A DNA stretch of 64,000 nucleotides from the NCBI GenBank assembly GCA_036186865.1, contig AP025047.1:29504822-29568821 (forward strand), written 5' to 3'. This DNA comes from Eustoma russellianum. Its lineage: Eukaryota > Streptophyta > Magnoliopsida > Gentianales > Gentianaceae. Shown here piece after piece: positions 43,921-55,727 of the stretch; positions within the stretch are counted from its first letter, which is position 1; each line of letters starts with the position of its first letter. The notes beneath the pieces were generated by a model, which was not told the DNA's origin, did no database searches, and saw nothing but the letters and a program-made list of their open reading frames with translations. The position numbers and the translations under genes were made by a program.

Positions 43921-46366
43921 TGTAGGATCTGCAAGGCACCACTAGAAGGGGGGTTGAATAGTGGGTGCGGAAAATGTGCTTTATAAAATTGTTTTAAGCC
44001 AAAAACCCAACTTCTGAAAACAATTTCTGTTTTCAGGACCTGTTTTGAAATGTTTTGAAGGCTAGGTTACAAGTATTCAAAAATTCTGAAATTTGGAGGG
44101 ATCTTAGTCTCAGATGTTATGAGTATCTCCTAAAAATTTCAGATTAAAATTCAACCTCTAACCCCTTTAAAAATCGTTGATGGTCAGATTGCGCAAATCT
44201 GTCAGAAACGGTAGTTTGATTTGAAAAATTAATTCTGATTAAACCGTAACTCCAAATGCTCTGAAAATTTAATGACTAACCCCTTATTATGTTTATTTAA
44301 TTGGGTTGAAACAGTTTTGAAAAATGCTTTTGGGAAGTTAGTCAAATACGTTCAAAGTCTCAACCTTTGCAAGCCTGAAAATCAGACTACACTAGTCTAA
44401 TAACTTTTGATGTTTGGATAACTTATACTTGTCCAAAATGGTTGAAACTTGTGCCAAAAGAACCTTAAGACGTGTGGCTATATTTTCTGAAAGTTTTGTG
44501 ATTTTTGAAGTTGATTTACTATTTTTAAGAACGTGATAAAAACAATGTACTGTGCTGGAAACTGAAAGTAAGTGCTGAAAGTAAAGAACACAAAGAATTT
44601 TATACTGGTTCGGTTTAAATCAACCTACTCCAGTCTTTGAGGACACCTTCCTCGGTTATCACTAATCACAAACCACAAATAACACCTTACCACACAGGGT
44701 TGATGGAGTTACATACCAACTCTAACCTTTTACAAACCTTGTAATTGATTACAACGATCACGATCACCACCACCTAGCGGATCCAAGATTGATCACACCT
44801 TGATCGATCTTTTACAACAATATAGAACATATGGTGGTATAGATGAAGCCTATTCAATATGTATGAATATGAATACAATAGGCTTTAAGAGAGAAGAAAG
44901 AATGAAAGGTAGAAGAAGATGATGAAGACCACATTTTTGCTCTTAGGGTTTGTGAAGCTTGTCTTGTCTTTTGTTTGCTCTTCTTCTATCCTTTTTATCA
45001 CATGTGTGCCGCCCCCTATGCCTTTTATTCCTCTTGAAAATTATCTTTTAAGTCCTTGGAAGAATATCTTACATCATTGTGACATTTTCTTGCTTACTTG
45101 GCAACTCCTCATTGGATGATCATTAAGCCTTTGCTTACTTGTCACTCATTGATTGGATGAAAGTTGTCATCATTTGATGACTAGATAAATCTGAAAAATA
45201 TCACTTAAAACATGTGCCAATTAGCCATAAAAAAGTTGCCATAAGTCTCACATTAAATTCCATCAATTTTGCAAGATAATTCATCTTCATTTTTCTTGAA
45301 AAAATCGGCCAACTTATTACAACACATGCTGAAATTTTCAGCATGTGCAATATTCAAGATATATTCAAAATGTTGCCATATTGGTATTATATCAATCCTT
45401 GAATATTGAGAAGCAAATATATCACCATTAACGCTACAAAAATCGGCCATTATAGCACACACATGCTGAATTTTCAGCATGTGTCATATTTGTGACATAG
45501 TTTGAAACATTACCTTGTGTAGCTCCCTTCTTTGTGTCACCAGCCTTGTATACTTCATTCTTGGCCAATCAAGATGCCAACTAGGCTCCACATATGCTCC
45601 ATTAAGCTGAGATATGGCGTGTGAATTTGAGCTTGAGCATGTGCTGAATTTATTTTTGCAAAAAAGCGTGCACGTATAATTTATACACATATGGTATATT
45701 CCAATCAGCCCTTAATTAATTTTTCTAGAACACTTTAGAATGTATAAAGTATGTAAAAATTGTCTAGATACATGTTATATGTCATGCCAAAAATGTTCCA
45801 TGTGTCGTGTTTGTAGAAAACCGAATTTTCGACGTTTGTCGATTACCCGATTTTTCTCCGATTAAATTCCAAATTTTTGCACATGTTATATATATTATGT
45901 TACACATAATATACATAAATTAAACTTTAATATTCAGCACTCATGGCTGGTTTAAAGTGGCGCCTAACATGTGACAAAAATTGAATTTGGAATCTCCACA
46001 ATTTGGCCTTAATTTGGGGTGATTTGTGTGTGCCAACATGGAATGATTTTATGGCTGTATATACCATGTAAGCCACGAAATTTGTGGCCATTTTTTAAGT
46101 GTAGGGTCTGGCCATCTATATATGGCAAGTACGTGGCACGTTGGTGAAGTTTCAATATTCACCCGATACGACAGTTTTTGGTTTAGAACCTTGTAACGTG
46201 TCGTAATAATTTTGCCATCACCATAACTTACATCATATGATATAAGACCTGAATATACTCATAAATATGAGTTAAATATAGTGTTGTGATGTTAACGTAA
46301 GTTAGTAAAATATATAACTTGTCGGTAGTATGTCGGAATATATGTGTATGGTGCCTTTAAAAAAAT

Positions 46367-46417
<51 letters not shown>

Positions 46418-46798
46418 TATATATGTGTGTGTGTGTAGGCGTGTGGTTGAGAGGGAGGAAGAAGACTTTCCATTCTTCAATTTGTTACCTTTGTGCCTTC
46501 TCCAAATATATCACCCTTTAATGAACTACTTAGTTCATTTAATTAAGTACTTCACTTAGTGAACTAGTTTAGTTCATTAATGGTGGCACCTGAAAATAGT
46601 TCAAACACAACAAATGTTCGTCATTTGATGTAAGCTTTAAAGCTTCATGGCTCGTTAGTACGGCAACATTATATATGAACTATATAAAGCAGGTTTCATG
46701 CAAAAACGTGTTGAGTCATAAAACGTATCATGCATTTGTCTAATACACGTTATTTAAATCATGCATTTTTTAATCACTCAAACCCCTTTTTCTCAACA
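43921..46798 (-). repeat. 3' LTR of the gag-only element (2878 bp)
   Basis: The minus-strand LTR runs from TGTTGAGAAAAAGG (at 46798) to GATCCTACA (at 43921). It is nearly identical along its length to 49030-51898. Contains TA/TG microsatellite at about 46366-46438 and palindromes at 45324-45346 and 45461-45482. Confidence 0.95.
46366..46438. repeat. AT/AC/GT microsatellite in the LTR
   Basis: About twenty AT units are followed by ACACACATATATATGTGTGTG. The sister LTR has a shorter, differently composed tract at 51480-51535. Confidence 0.95.
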
Positions 46799-46812
46799 AT
46801 CTCCCCCTTTTG
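46799..46812 (-). promoter_or_regulatory. polypurine tract of the gag-only element
   Basis: On the minus strand the run CAAAAGGGGGAGAT ends just before the LTR start TGTTGAG. Confidence 0.88.
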
Positions 46813-47057
46813 ACGATTTACAAAATAACCTACTTTCATGATTTAAATTTTGTCGCTCCCCCTCCAACCGTGCACAAATTCAAATTTGAATTTTGAATTC
46901 TCTCCCCCTTGATTTGTGCAATTTATCTTTCTCTCTCCCCCTTAAATCATGCATTCTCTCCCCATTTATTTTGGAAAGACAATCAAAAGCGTATGTAAAG
47001 ACAAAGATAACAAAAATCATGCATTTCAAATAACATCAAAAGTGCGTTCTTAAGTGT

Positions 47058-48973
47058 TATTTATTTAACCCTTTGAGAATGTCCTTTTTGGTACCCAAAT
47101 TTGGGTGACCTTTCTAGGTCTTCCAAAAGATTAGAAAGGTGATGAAAACGCAACATAATGTGCATTAGAGGCAAATGCGTTTGGCCTTTGGCCGAGAATC
47201 CCATCATGCATATAGTGTGGTTTTTGTTTTTGATATGCATTTCTGTTTGCATGCACCGGGCGTGATCTAGATGCATTTTTATGATATGAATGTCGCATAT
47301 GCATCAATGGTCCCTTTTCATATTTGTACGATGCAAAGTTATATCTCGTATGATATGAAGATGAAGCACGATGAGATGTCATAGGGGAAGGTCTAGGCAT
47401 CTTCTTAGATGCCACATATGTCTTTGATGCATCTATTTTCTTAGTTGGAATGAATTTATTTGGTTTGTTTAGTGACTCATTTTTCTCAACGTATCCTAGT
47501 CTGGTTTTGTCACTATCATGCTTTTTGAAGAGATGATGTGATCTAGCATGTTTGTTCCCGTGTCAAATCGTTTCACTATTTTCTCTAAATTCGCATTCCT
47601 TGATCTCAAGTTTGAAATCTCGGATTTCATTTCATTATTATGCGTGGTCAATGATGAGATCTCTGATTTTAATGCACTAATGATGCATGACGACTCTTCT
47701 TTTGAATCGTTTAATTGAGAAACAAGGTTCGTGTCAGAAGATTCTAACAACTTCTTGTCTTCAATTAATCGTTTCTTTTCTTTTGCAAGAGCTTTGAAAA
47801 CTTATGCAACTCTAAATATTGGCTAAATAAATCATCGTAAGAACATTCAGAATCAGATTCGGAAGATACCACATTTGATGCCTTAGATGTAAAGCATACT
47901 TGTGCCTTTTGTTCTTCCGTATCATCAGTCTCACAGTCGGATGTGTCACTCCAAGTGGAGTCTTTGAAGGCTCTTCTCCTTTGTTTAGGTTCTGAGACGA
48001 GTCTAGTTTTGATCCGATCCTTGTCAAGGTGTTTGTTTGTTTGTTTGTCCTTGTTAGGGCAATCATATGACAAGTGTCCAGGTTGTCCACATTCATAACA
48101 CTTCATTTTCTTATTTTTATTTTTATGATCCTTAGATGAAGTAGACTTATGTTTATTTTTAATCGATTTTCTCAAGATTTTTCTTAATCTTTTAGACATC
48201 GTGATTAAATCCTCATCATCGGAATCTGTGTCACTATCATCTACGACGTATTCATTTGATTTAAATGCTATAGCCTTATCATTTTTGGAAATAGACTCGG
48301 AATGTCTTAAAGTGAGTTTGTTTTCATATACCTTTAAAGATCCGATTAGTTCCTCCATTTTTATTGATTTGGTTTCCTTACTTTCCTCTATTGCTATAAC
48401 TTTAGGGTCCCATTCAGATGGAGGACTTCGTAGTACCTTCTGGACCTTTTCCTGCGTGGAGAAAGTTTTGCCAAGAGACTCAAGATAATTATAGATATTA
48501 GTCAATCGTAAATCCATCTTAACAATAGACTCATTTGGAAATAATTTAAAGGACTCAAGTGTGGACATAAGCATATTAATCTGGGACTCCTTTACTTGGC
48601 TAGTCCCTTCATGTTTCATTTCAAGAATTCTCCACATCTCTTGAGCACTAGAACAATTAGACACGTAACTAGACTCACTTTTACTTAGACCGTTTAAGAG
48701 TAGTTGCATTGCTTTAGCATTCATACTCAACTTCTTTTTGTCATCACTAGTGTATTCTTGTTTCGTTTTTATAACTTCTAGTGTGACACCATCAACAATT
48801 GACAATTTAGAAGGAACAAATGGACCGTCTTCTATGATGGACCATAGATCAATATCAATTGCCATAAGAAAAAGTTTCATTCTTAATTTTCATTGAATAA
48901 AGGACTCACCATCGAAAAGAGGAAGCCTTATGGTTGACATTCCCTCTTGCACGGTGTAGCTAGTGGTTGCCAT
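47058..48973 (-). pseudogene. gag of the gag-only element (near-intact, one stop)
   Basis: Start ATG 48973: MATTSYTVQEGM, then LPLFDGESFIQ, a TGA in place of the Trp kept in the plus-strand copy, then an open frame of 371 codons (48880-47765). That frame has the capsid region (IDIDLWSIIEDGP, AQEMWRILEMKHEGTSQVKE, SEWDPKVIAI) and an intact zinc knuckle CYECGQPGHLSYDC at about 48055-48100. After a frame change come a coiled-coil-like stretch (47750-47496: EISSLTTHNNEMKSEISNL) and a basic His/Tyr/Arg-rich tail (47415-47131), ending with a decayed VPK motif near 47085. It is better kept than the gag of the element it sits in. Confidence 0.9.
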
Positions 48974-49015
48974 CTCACTTAGATCGTTGGATCTTCTTGT
49001 TGTGAGTGTTCCTGC

Positions 49016-49027
49016 GCTCTGATACCA
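49016..49027 (-). promoter_or_regulatory. primer binding site of the gag-only element
   Basis: GCTCTGATACCA on the plus strand is the complement of TGGTATCAGAGC; it lies two bases inside the minus-strand 5' LTR end. Confidence 0.93.
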
Positions 49028-49029
49028 CT

Positions 49030-51480
49030 TGTAGGATCTGCAAGGCACCACTAGAAGGGGGGTTGAATAGTGGGTCCGGAAAATGTGGTTTTTAAAATTG
49101 TTTTAAACCAAAAACCCAACTTCTGAAAACAATTTCTGTTTTCAGGACATGTTTTGAAACATTTTGAAAACTAGGTTACAGGTCTTCAAAAATTCTGAAC
49201 TTTAGAGGGATTTTAGTCTCAGATGTTTTGAGTACCTCCTAAAAATTTCAGATTAAAATAAAGCCTCTAACCCCTTTAAAAATCGTTGATGGTCAGATTG
49301 CGCAAATCTGCCGGAAACGGTAGTCTGATTTGAAAAATTAATTCTGATTAAACCGTAACTCCAAATGCTCTGAAAATTTAATTACTAACCCCTTATTATG
49401 TGTATTTCATTGGGTGGAAACAGTTTTGAAAAATTCTTTTGGGAAGTTAGTCAAATATGTTCAAAGTCTCAACCTTTGCAAGACTGAAAATCAGACTACA
49501 CTAGTCTCAGAACCTTTGATGTTTGGATAACTTGTACTTGTCCAAAATGGTTGAAACTTGTGCCAAAAGAACCTTAAGACATGTGGCTATATTTCCTGAA
49601 AGTTTTGTGATTTTTGAAGTTGATTTACTATTTTTAAGAACGTGATAAAAACAATGTACTGTGCTGGAAACTGAAAGTAAGTGCTGAAAGTAAAGAACAC
49701 AAGAAATTTTATACTGGTTCGGTTTAAATCAACCTACTCCAGTCTTTGAGGACACCTTCCTCGGTTATCACTAATCACAAACCACAAATAACACCTTACC
49801 ACACAGGGTTGATGGAGTTACATACCAACTCTAACCCTTTACAAACCTTGTAATTGATTACAACGATCACGATCACCACCACCTAGCGGATCCAAGATTG
49901 ATCACACCTTGATCGATCTTTTACAACAATATAGAACATATGGTGGTATAGATGAAGCCTATTCAATATGTATGAATATGAATACAATAGGCTTTAAGAG
50001 AGAAGAAAGAAAGAAAGGTAGAAGAAGATGATGAAGACCACATTTTTGCTCTTAGGGTTTGTGAAGCTTGTCTTGTCTTTTGTTTGCTCTTCTTCTATCC
50101 TTTTTATCACATGTGTGCCGCCCCCCTATGCCTTTTCTTCCTCTTGAAAATTATCTTTTAAGTCCCTGGAAGAATATCTTACATCATTGTGACATTTTCT
50201 TGCTTACCTGGCAACTCCTCATTGGATGATCATTAAGCCTTTGCTTACTTGTCACTCATTGATTGGATGAAAGTTGTCATCATTTGATGACTAGATAAAT
50301 CTGAAAAATATCACTTAAAACATGTGCCAATTAGCCATAAAAATGTTGCCATAAGTCTCACATTAAATTCCATCAATTTTGCAAGATAATACATCTTTAT
50401 TTTTCTTGAAAAAATCGGCCAACTTATTACTACACATTCTGAAATTTTCAGCATGTGCAATATTCAAGATATATTCAAAATGTTGCCATATTGGTATTAT
50501 ATCAATCCTTGAATATTGAGAAGCAAATATATCACCATTAACTCTACAAAAATCGGCCATTATAGCACACACATGCTGAATTTTCAGCATGTGTCATATA
50601 TGTGACATAGTTTGAAACATTACCTTGTGTAGCTCCCTTCTTTATGTCACCAACCTTGTATACTTCATTCTTGGCCAATCAAGATGCCAACTAGGCTCCA
50701 CATATGCTCCATTAAGCTGAGATATGGCGTGTGAATTTGAGCTTGGACATGTGCTGAATTTATTTTTGCAAAAAACAGTGCACATATAATTATACACATA
50801 TGGTATATTCCAATCAGCCCTTAATTGATTTTTCTAGAACACTTTAGAATTTATAAAGTATGTAAAAAGTGTCTATATACATGTTATATGTCATGCCAAA
50901 AATGTTCCATGTGTCGTGTTTGTAGAAAACCGAATTTTCTACATTTGTCAATTACCCGATTTTCCTTCGATTAAATTCTAACTTTTTGCACATGTTATAT
51001 ATATTATGTTACACATAATATACATAAATTAAACTTTAGTATTCAGCACTCATGGCTGATTTAAAGTGGCGCCTAACATGTGACAAAAATTGAATTTGGA
51101 ATCTCCACAATTTGGCCTTAATTTGGGGTGATTTGTGTGTGCCAACATGGATTGATTTTATGGCTATATATACCGTGTAAGACACGAAATTTGTGGCCAT
51201 TTTTTAAGTGTAGGGTCTGGCCATCTATATATGGCAAGTACGTGACACGTTAGTGAAGTTTCGGTATTCATCCGATACGACAATTTTTGGTTTAGAACCT
51301 TGTATCGTGTCGTAATAATTTTGTCATCACCGTAACTTATATCATATGATATAAGACCTGAATATACTCATAAATATGAGTTAAATATAGTGGTGTGACG
51401 TTAACGTACGTTCGTAAAATATATAACGTGTCAGTAGTACGTTGGAATATATGTGTATAGTGCCTTTAAAAAAAATCTGA

Positions 51481-51537
<57 letters not shown>

Positions 51538-51898
51538 GGCGTGTGGTTGAGAGGGAGGAAGAAGACTTTCCATTCTTCAATTTGTTGCCTTTGTGCCTTC
51601 TCCAAATATATCACCATTTAATGAACTACTTAGTTCATTTAGCTAAGTACTTCACTTAGTGAACTAGTTTAGTTCATTAATGGTGGCACCTGAAAATAGT
51701 TCAAACACAACAAATGTTCGCCATTTGATGTAAGCTTTAAAGCTTCATTGCTCGTTAGTATGACAACATTATATATGAATTATATAAGGCAGGTTTCATG
51801 CAAAAACGTATTGAGTCATAAAATGTATCATGCATTTCTTTAATGCACGTTATTTAAATCATGCATTTTGTAATCACTCAAACCCCTTTTTCTCAACA
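49030..51898 (-). repeat. 5' LTR of the gag-only element (2869 bp)
   Basis: Sister of 43921-46798. Palindrome copies lie at 50434-50456 (one arm mutated) and 50571-50592. Confidence 0.95.
51480..51535. repeat. AT/GT microsatellite in the LTR
   Basis: About a dozen AT units are followed by a long GT run. It is the counterpart of 46366-46438 and differs in length and order. Confidence 0.95.
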
Positions 51899-52707
51899 TA
51901 TACATATAGGCCAAGTTAAATATATAAATTACATGATTAAAAAGTTTAATTTTGAGAATTTAAAACCGTCCTCCGCCCCTGTGAGTGTCACTACTAAACT
52001 AGATAAAGATGAACATGGTAAGGACTTTGATAATGCTTTATATAGGTCTATGATTGGCTCTTTGCTCTATCTTACTGCTAGTAGACCTGATATCATTTTC
52101 AGTGTATCTATGTGTGCACGGTTTCAAAGTCAACCAAAAGTATCTCATTATAATACTGTGAAAAGAATATTTCGCTATATTAAGCACACACCCACTTTAG
52201 GCATTTGGTAGATAAAGATTATGAATTTAACTTTCATGCCTATACTGACGCAGATTATGGTGGATGTAAAATAGATAGAAAAAGCACGAGTGGCACTTGT
52301 CAATTTATAGGAAATTCACTTATTTCATGGTTTTCTAAAAAAAACAAGCAAGCGTAGCCTTATCCACCACTAAAGCTGAATACATGGCACTTAGTCTTTG
52401 TTGCACACAATTACTATGGCTAAAACAACAACTTTCTGACTTTAAGATTACAGTAAATCAAATACCAATTTATTGTGATAGTATAAGTGCCATAAATTTA
52501 TCTAAGAACCCCGTTCTACATTCTAAGGCAAAGCATATAGAAGTACGCTATCACTTCCTTCGTGATCACGTAAACAATGGTGACATTGTCATTGATCACG
52601 TACGCACCGAGGCACAAGTAGGTGACATCTTCACTAAAGCACTAAATCAAGCCACGTATGAAAATCTTTGTTCTAAATTAGGTATGATTTCTGCTGATTT
52701 GATTTGA
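51899..52707 (+). pseudogene. Sirevirus pol 3' part: RT end and RNase H
   Basis: The frame continues from 43920. YINYMIKKFNFENLKP, YRSMIGSLLYLTASRPDI and FRYIKHTPTLGI form the RT connection. RNase H begins in a shifted frame near 52210 (AYTDADYGG, DRKSTSGTCQFIG); a frameshift follows near 52340 at an A run. The last part (52384-52707) holds YCDSISAINLSKNPVLHSKAKHIEVRYHF and the terminal DIFTKAL box, ending at the stop 52705-52707. Non-functional as written. Confidence 0.93.
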
Positions 52708-52926
52708 TATCTCTTTCCATATTTACATGCACTTTTGATTGTCTTTCCAAAATAAAGGGGGAGAGAATGCATGATTTAAGGGAGAGAGAGATTGATTACA
52801 CAAATCAACGGGGAGAAAATTCGAAATTCGAAATTCAAAATTTGGATTTGTGCATGATTGGAGGGGGAGCAACAAAATTTAAATCATAAACTTAGGTTAT
52901 TTTGTAAATCATCAAAAGGGGGAGAT
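52708..52926 (+). promoter_or_regulatory. multiple polypurine tracts before the Sirevirus 3' LTR
   Basis: Purine runs occur at about 52755 (AAAGGGGGAGAGAA), 52780 (GGGAGAGAGAGA), 52809 (GGGGAGAAAA), 52860 (GGAGGGGGAG) and 52915-52926 (AAAAGGGGGAGAT). The last directly precedes the LTR. Serial tracts are a known Sirevirus trait. Confidence 0.85.
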
Positions 52927-55722
52927 TGCAGAGAAAAAGTGGCTTGAGTGATTACAAAATGCGTGATTTAAAGAAATGCATGACACGTTTTATGGTTTGA
53001 CACGTTTTTGCATGAAACCTGCCTTATATAGTTCATATATAATGTTGTCGTACTAACGAGCCATGAAACTTTAAAGCTTACATCAAATGGAGAACATTTG
53101 TTGTGTTTGAACTATTTTCAGGTGCCACCATTAATGAACTAAACTAGTTCACTAAGTAAAGTACTTAGTTAAATAAAGTAAGTAGTTCATTAAATGGTGA
53201 TATATTTGGAGAAGGCACAAAGGAAACAAATTGAAGAATAGAAAGTTTCTCCTACACCCTATCACACGCCTTTTATATATACTTTTATATATATTCAGAT
53301 TTTTTTAAAGGCACTATACACATATGTTCCAACGTACTACCGACATGTTATATATATTACGAACGTATGTTAACGTCACACCACTATATTTACCTCATAT
53401 TTATGAGTATATTCAGGTCTTATATCATGTGATATAAGTCATGGCAATGACAAAATTATTACGACACGTTACAAGGTTCTATACCAAAAATTGTCATATC
53501 AGGTGAATACCAAAACTTCGCCAACGTGTTACGCACTTGCCATATATAGAGGGCCAGCCACTACACTTCAAAAATGACCAGAAATTTCGTGGCCTACATG
53601 TTATATTCATCCATAAAATCATTCCATGTTGGCATACACAAATCACCCCCAATTAAGGCCAAATTCTGGAGATTTCAAATTCAACATTTTATGTCACATG
53701 TGGCGCCATTTGTCTCAGCCATTAAGAGCTTAACATTCAAATTATTTTATGTATATTATGTGTGACATAATATATATAACATGTGCGAAAAGTTTGAATT
53801 TAATGGGAGAAAAATCGTGTAATCGACAAAAGTCGAAAATTCGGTTTTCTACGAACACGACACATGGAACGTTTTTGGCATGACATATAACATGTATCTA
53901 GACACTTTTTACATACTCTATACATTCTAAAGTGTTCTAGAAAAATCAATTTAGGACTGATTGCAATATACCATTTGTGTATAATTATTGTGTACTATTT
54001 TATAAAGTTTGCAAAAATAAAATTCAGCACATGTACAAGCCGTATAACACTCCACTTAAGCCTTAATGGAGCATATGTGGAGCATAGTTGGCATCTTGAT
54101 TGGCCAAGAATGAAGTATACAATGTTGGTGACATAAAGGAAGGAGCTACACAAGGTAATGTTTCAAACTATGTCACATATATGACACATGCTGAAAATTC
54201 AGCATGTGTGTGTTATAATGGCCGAATTTTTTAAGCTTAATGGTGATAAATTTGCTTCTCAATATTCAATAGATTGATATAATATTAATAGGGCAATATT
54301 TTGAATATGTCTTGAATATTGTACATGTTGAAAATTTCAGCATGTGTAGAATGAGGTGGTCGATTTTATTATCATGAATGAGACCAATTTGTTTTCCAAA
54401 TTATGTGGGATTGATTGTGAGATAATTGACAATGTTTTTATGAATAATTTGGCACATGTTTTAAGTGTTATTCTCAGATTTATATAGTCATCAAATGATG
54501 ACAAGTCTCATCCAATCAAGGAGTGCCAAATAAGCAATCCCAAGATGATCATCCAATGAAGTGTTGCCAAGTAAGCAAGTTGATGTCACAATTATACAAA
54601 GTATTCTTCCAAGGACTTAAAAGGTAATTTCCAAGGGGAAGACAAGAAAAAAGTGGGCAGCTAAGGCTAGATAAAATGAGGAAGAAATAGTGCAAAATAC
54701 AAGATAAGTCTCACAAGTGCAAAAGTGATAAACGTTTTCTAGACTTTCTTCTTATACACTTCTTTCTTTCTTCTCTCTAAAAGCCTATTGTATATATACC
54801 ACCATATACGCTATATTGTTGTAAAAGATTGATCTAGGTGTGATCAATCTTGCATCCGCTAGGTGGTGGTGTTAGTGATCATTGTAATCGCTTACAAGGT
54901 TTGTAAAGAGTTGGAGTTGGTGTGTAACTCCATCAAGGCTGTGTGGTAAGGCGTTTTTTGTTGTTTTGTGATTAGTGATAACCGAGGAAGGTGTCCTCAA
55001 AGACTGGAGTAGGTTGATTTAACCGAACCAGTATAAAATTCATTGTGTTCTTTACTTTTCAGCACTTACTTTCAGTTTCCAGCACAATGCATCATTTTCG
55101 TCACGTTCTTAAAAATAGAAAACGAATTTTAAAAATCACCAAAATTTCCAGAAACATAGCCACACGTTTTAAGGTTCATTTGGCGCAAGTTTAAACCTTT
55201 TTGGACAAGTATAAGTCGTCCAAACGTCAAACGTTCTGAGACTAGTGCAGTCTGATTTTTAGGCTTGCAAAGGTTGAGACTTTGAACGTATTTGGCTAAA
55301 TTCCAAAAAGCATTTTTCAAAAATGTTTCAACCCAATTAAATACATATAGAAAAGGGTTTGTCATTTAAATTTCAGATCATTTGGAGTCACTGTTTAATC
55401 AGAATAAAATTTTCAAGTCAGACTACCGTTTCTGGCAGATTTGTGCAATCTGACCACTAACGATTTTTGAAAGGGTTAAAGGTTGAATTTTAATCTGAAA
55501 GTTTTAGGAGATACTCAGAACATCTGAGACTAACATCTCTCCAAATTTCAGAATTTTTGAAGACCTCTAACCTAGTTTTCAAAACGTTTCAAAACAGGTC
55601 TTGAAAACAGAAACGGTTTTTAGAAGTTGGGTTTTCAGTTTAAAACAATTTTAAAAACCAAATTTTCCGCACCCACTATTCAACCCCCTCCCCCCTTCTA
55701 GTGGTGCCTTGTAGGTCCTACA
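52927..55722 (+). repeat. Sirevirus 3' LTR (2796 bp)
   Basis: It starts TGCAGAGAAAAAGTGG and ends GTAGGTCCTACA, then CATCT (target duplication). It matches the solo LTR and the two antisense LTRs along its length. Palindromes are at 54186-54207 and 54323-54345. Confidence 0.95.
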
Positions 55723-55727
55723 CATCT
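55723..55727. repeat. target site duplication CATCT, right copy
   Basis: It pairs with TATCT at 38615-38619. Confidence 0.8.

Larger units (their letters stand above)
43921..51898 (-). mobile_element. gag-only Sirevirus derivative (TR-GAG type), 7.98 kb, antisense
   Basis: Read on the minus strand: 5' LTR (51898-49030), tRNA-Met primer site, gag, polypurine tract, 3' LTR (46798-43921). The internal region is only 2.2 kb and codes gag alone; no protease, integrase, RT or RNase H trace is present. Terminal-repeat elements with only gag are known as TR-GAG elements. Its gag is close to that of the host Sirevirus, so it could have been moved by enzymes of such an element. It sits inside that element's RT. 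Confidence 0.92.
38620..55722 (+). mobile_element. Sirevirus-type Ty1/copia element (17.1 kb including a nested element)
   Basis: Large LTRs, tRNA-Met primer site, gag with zinc knuckle, protease, integrase, RT, RNase H and several polypurine tracts before the 3' LTR are all on the plus strand. Long LTRs and multiple polypurine tracts are known Sirevirus features. It splits LINE-1 ORF2: joining 38619 and 55728 restores the LINE frame (VLIPK / IQNPQTF). An antisense gag-only relative occupies 43921-51898; without it the element is about 9.1 kb. Many lesions make it defective. Confidence 0.93.

Noticed and set aside
44919..45119. 66-codon ORF with a signal-peptide-like start
   Set aside because: It is antisense to a Sirevirus LTR, and the equivalent frame in the sister LTR near 50031 is not maintained.
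46292..46521. ORFs rich in Ile-Tyr or Cys-Val repeats (also 22940-23191, 51381-51617)
   Set aside because: These are translations of AT/GT microsatellites.
52704..52889. Envelope-like ORF after Sirevirus pol
   Set aside because: The 61-codon frame only spans the polypurine-rich zone; it has no signal peptide or membrane segment, so no env-like gene is claimed.
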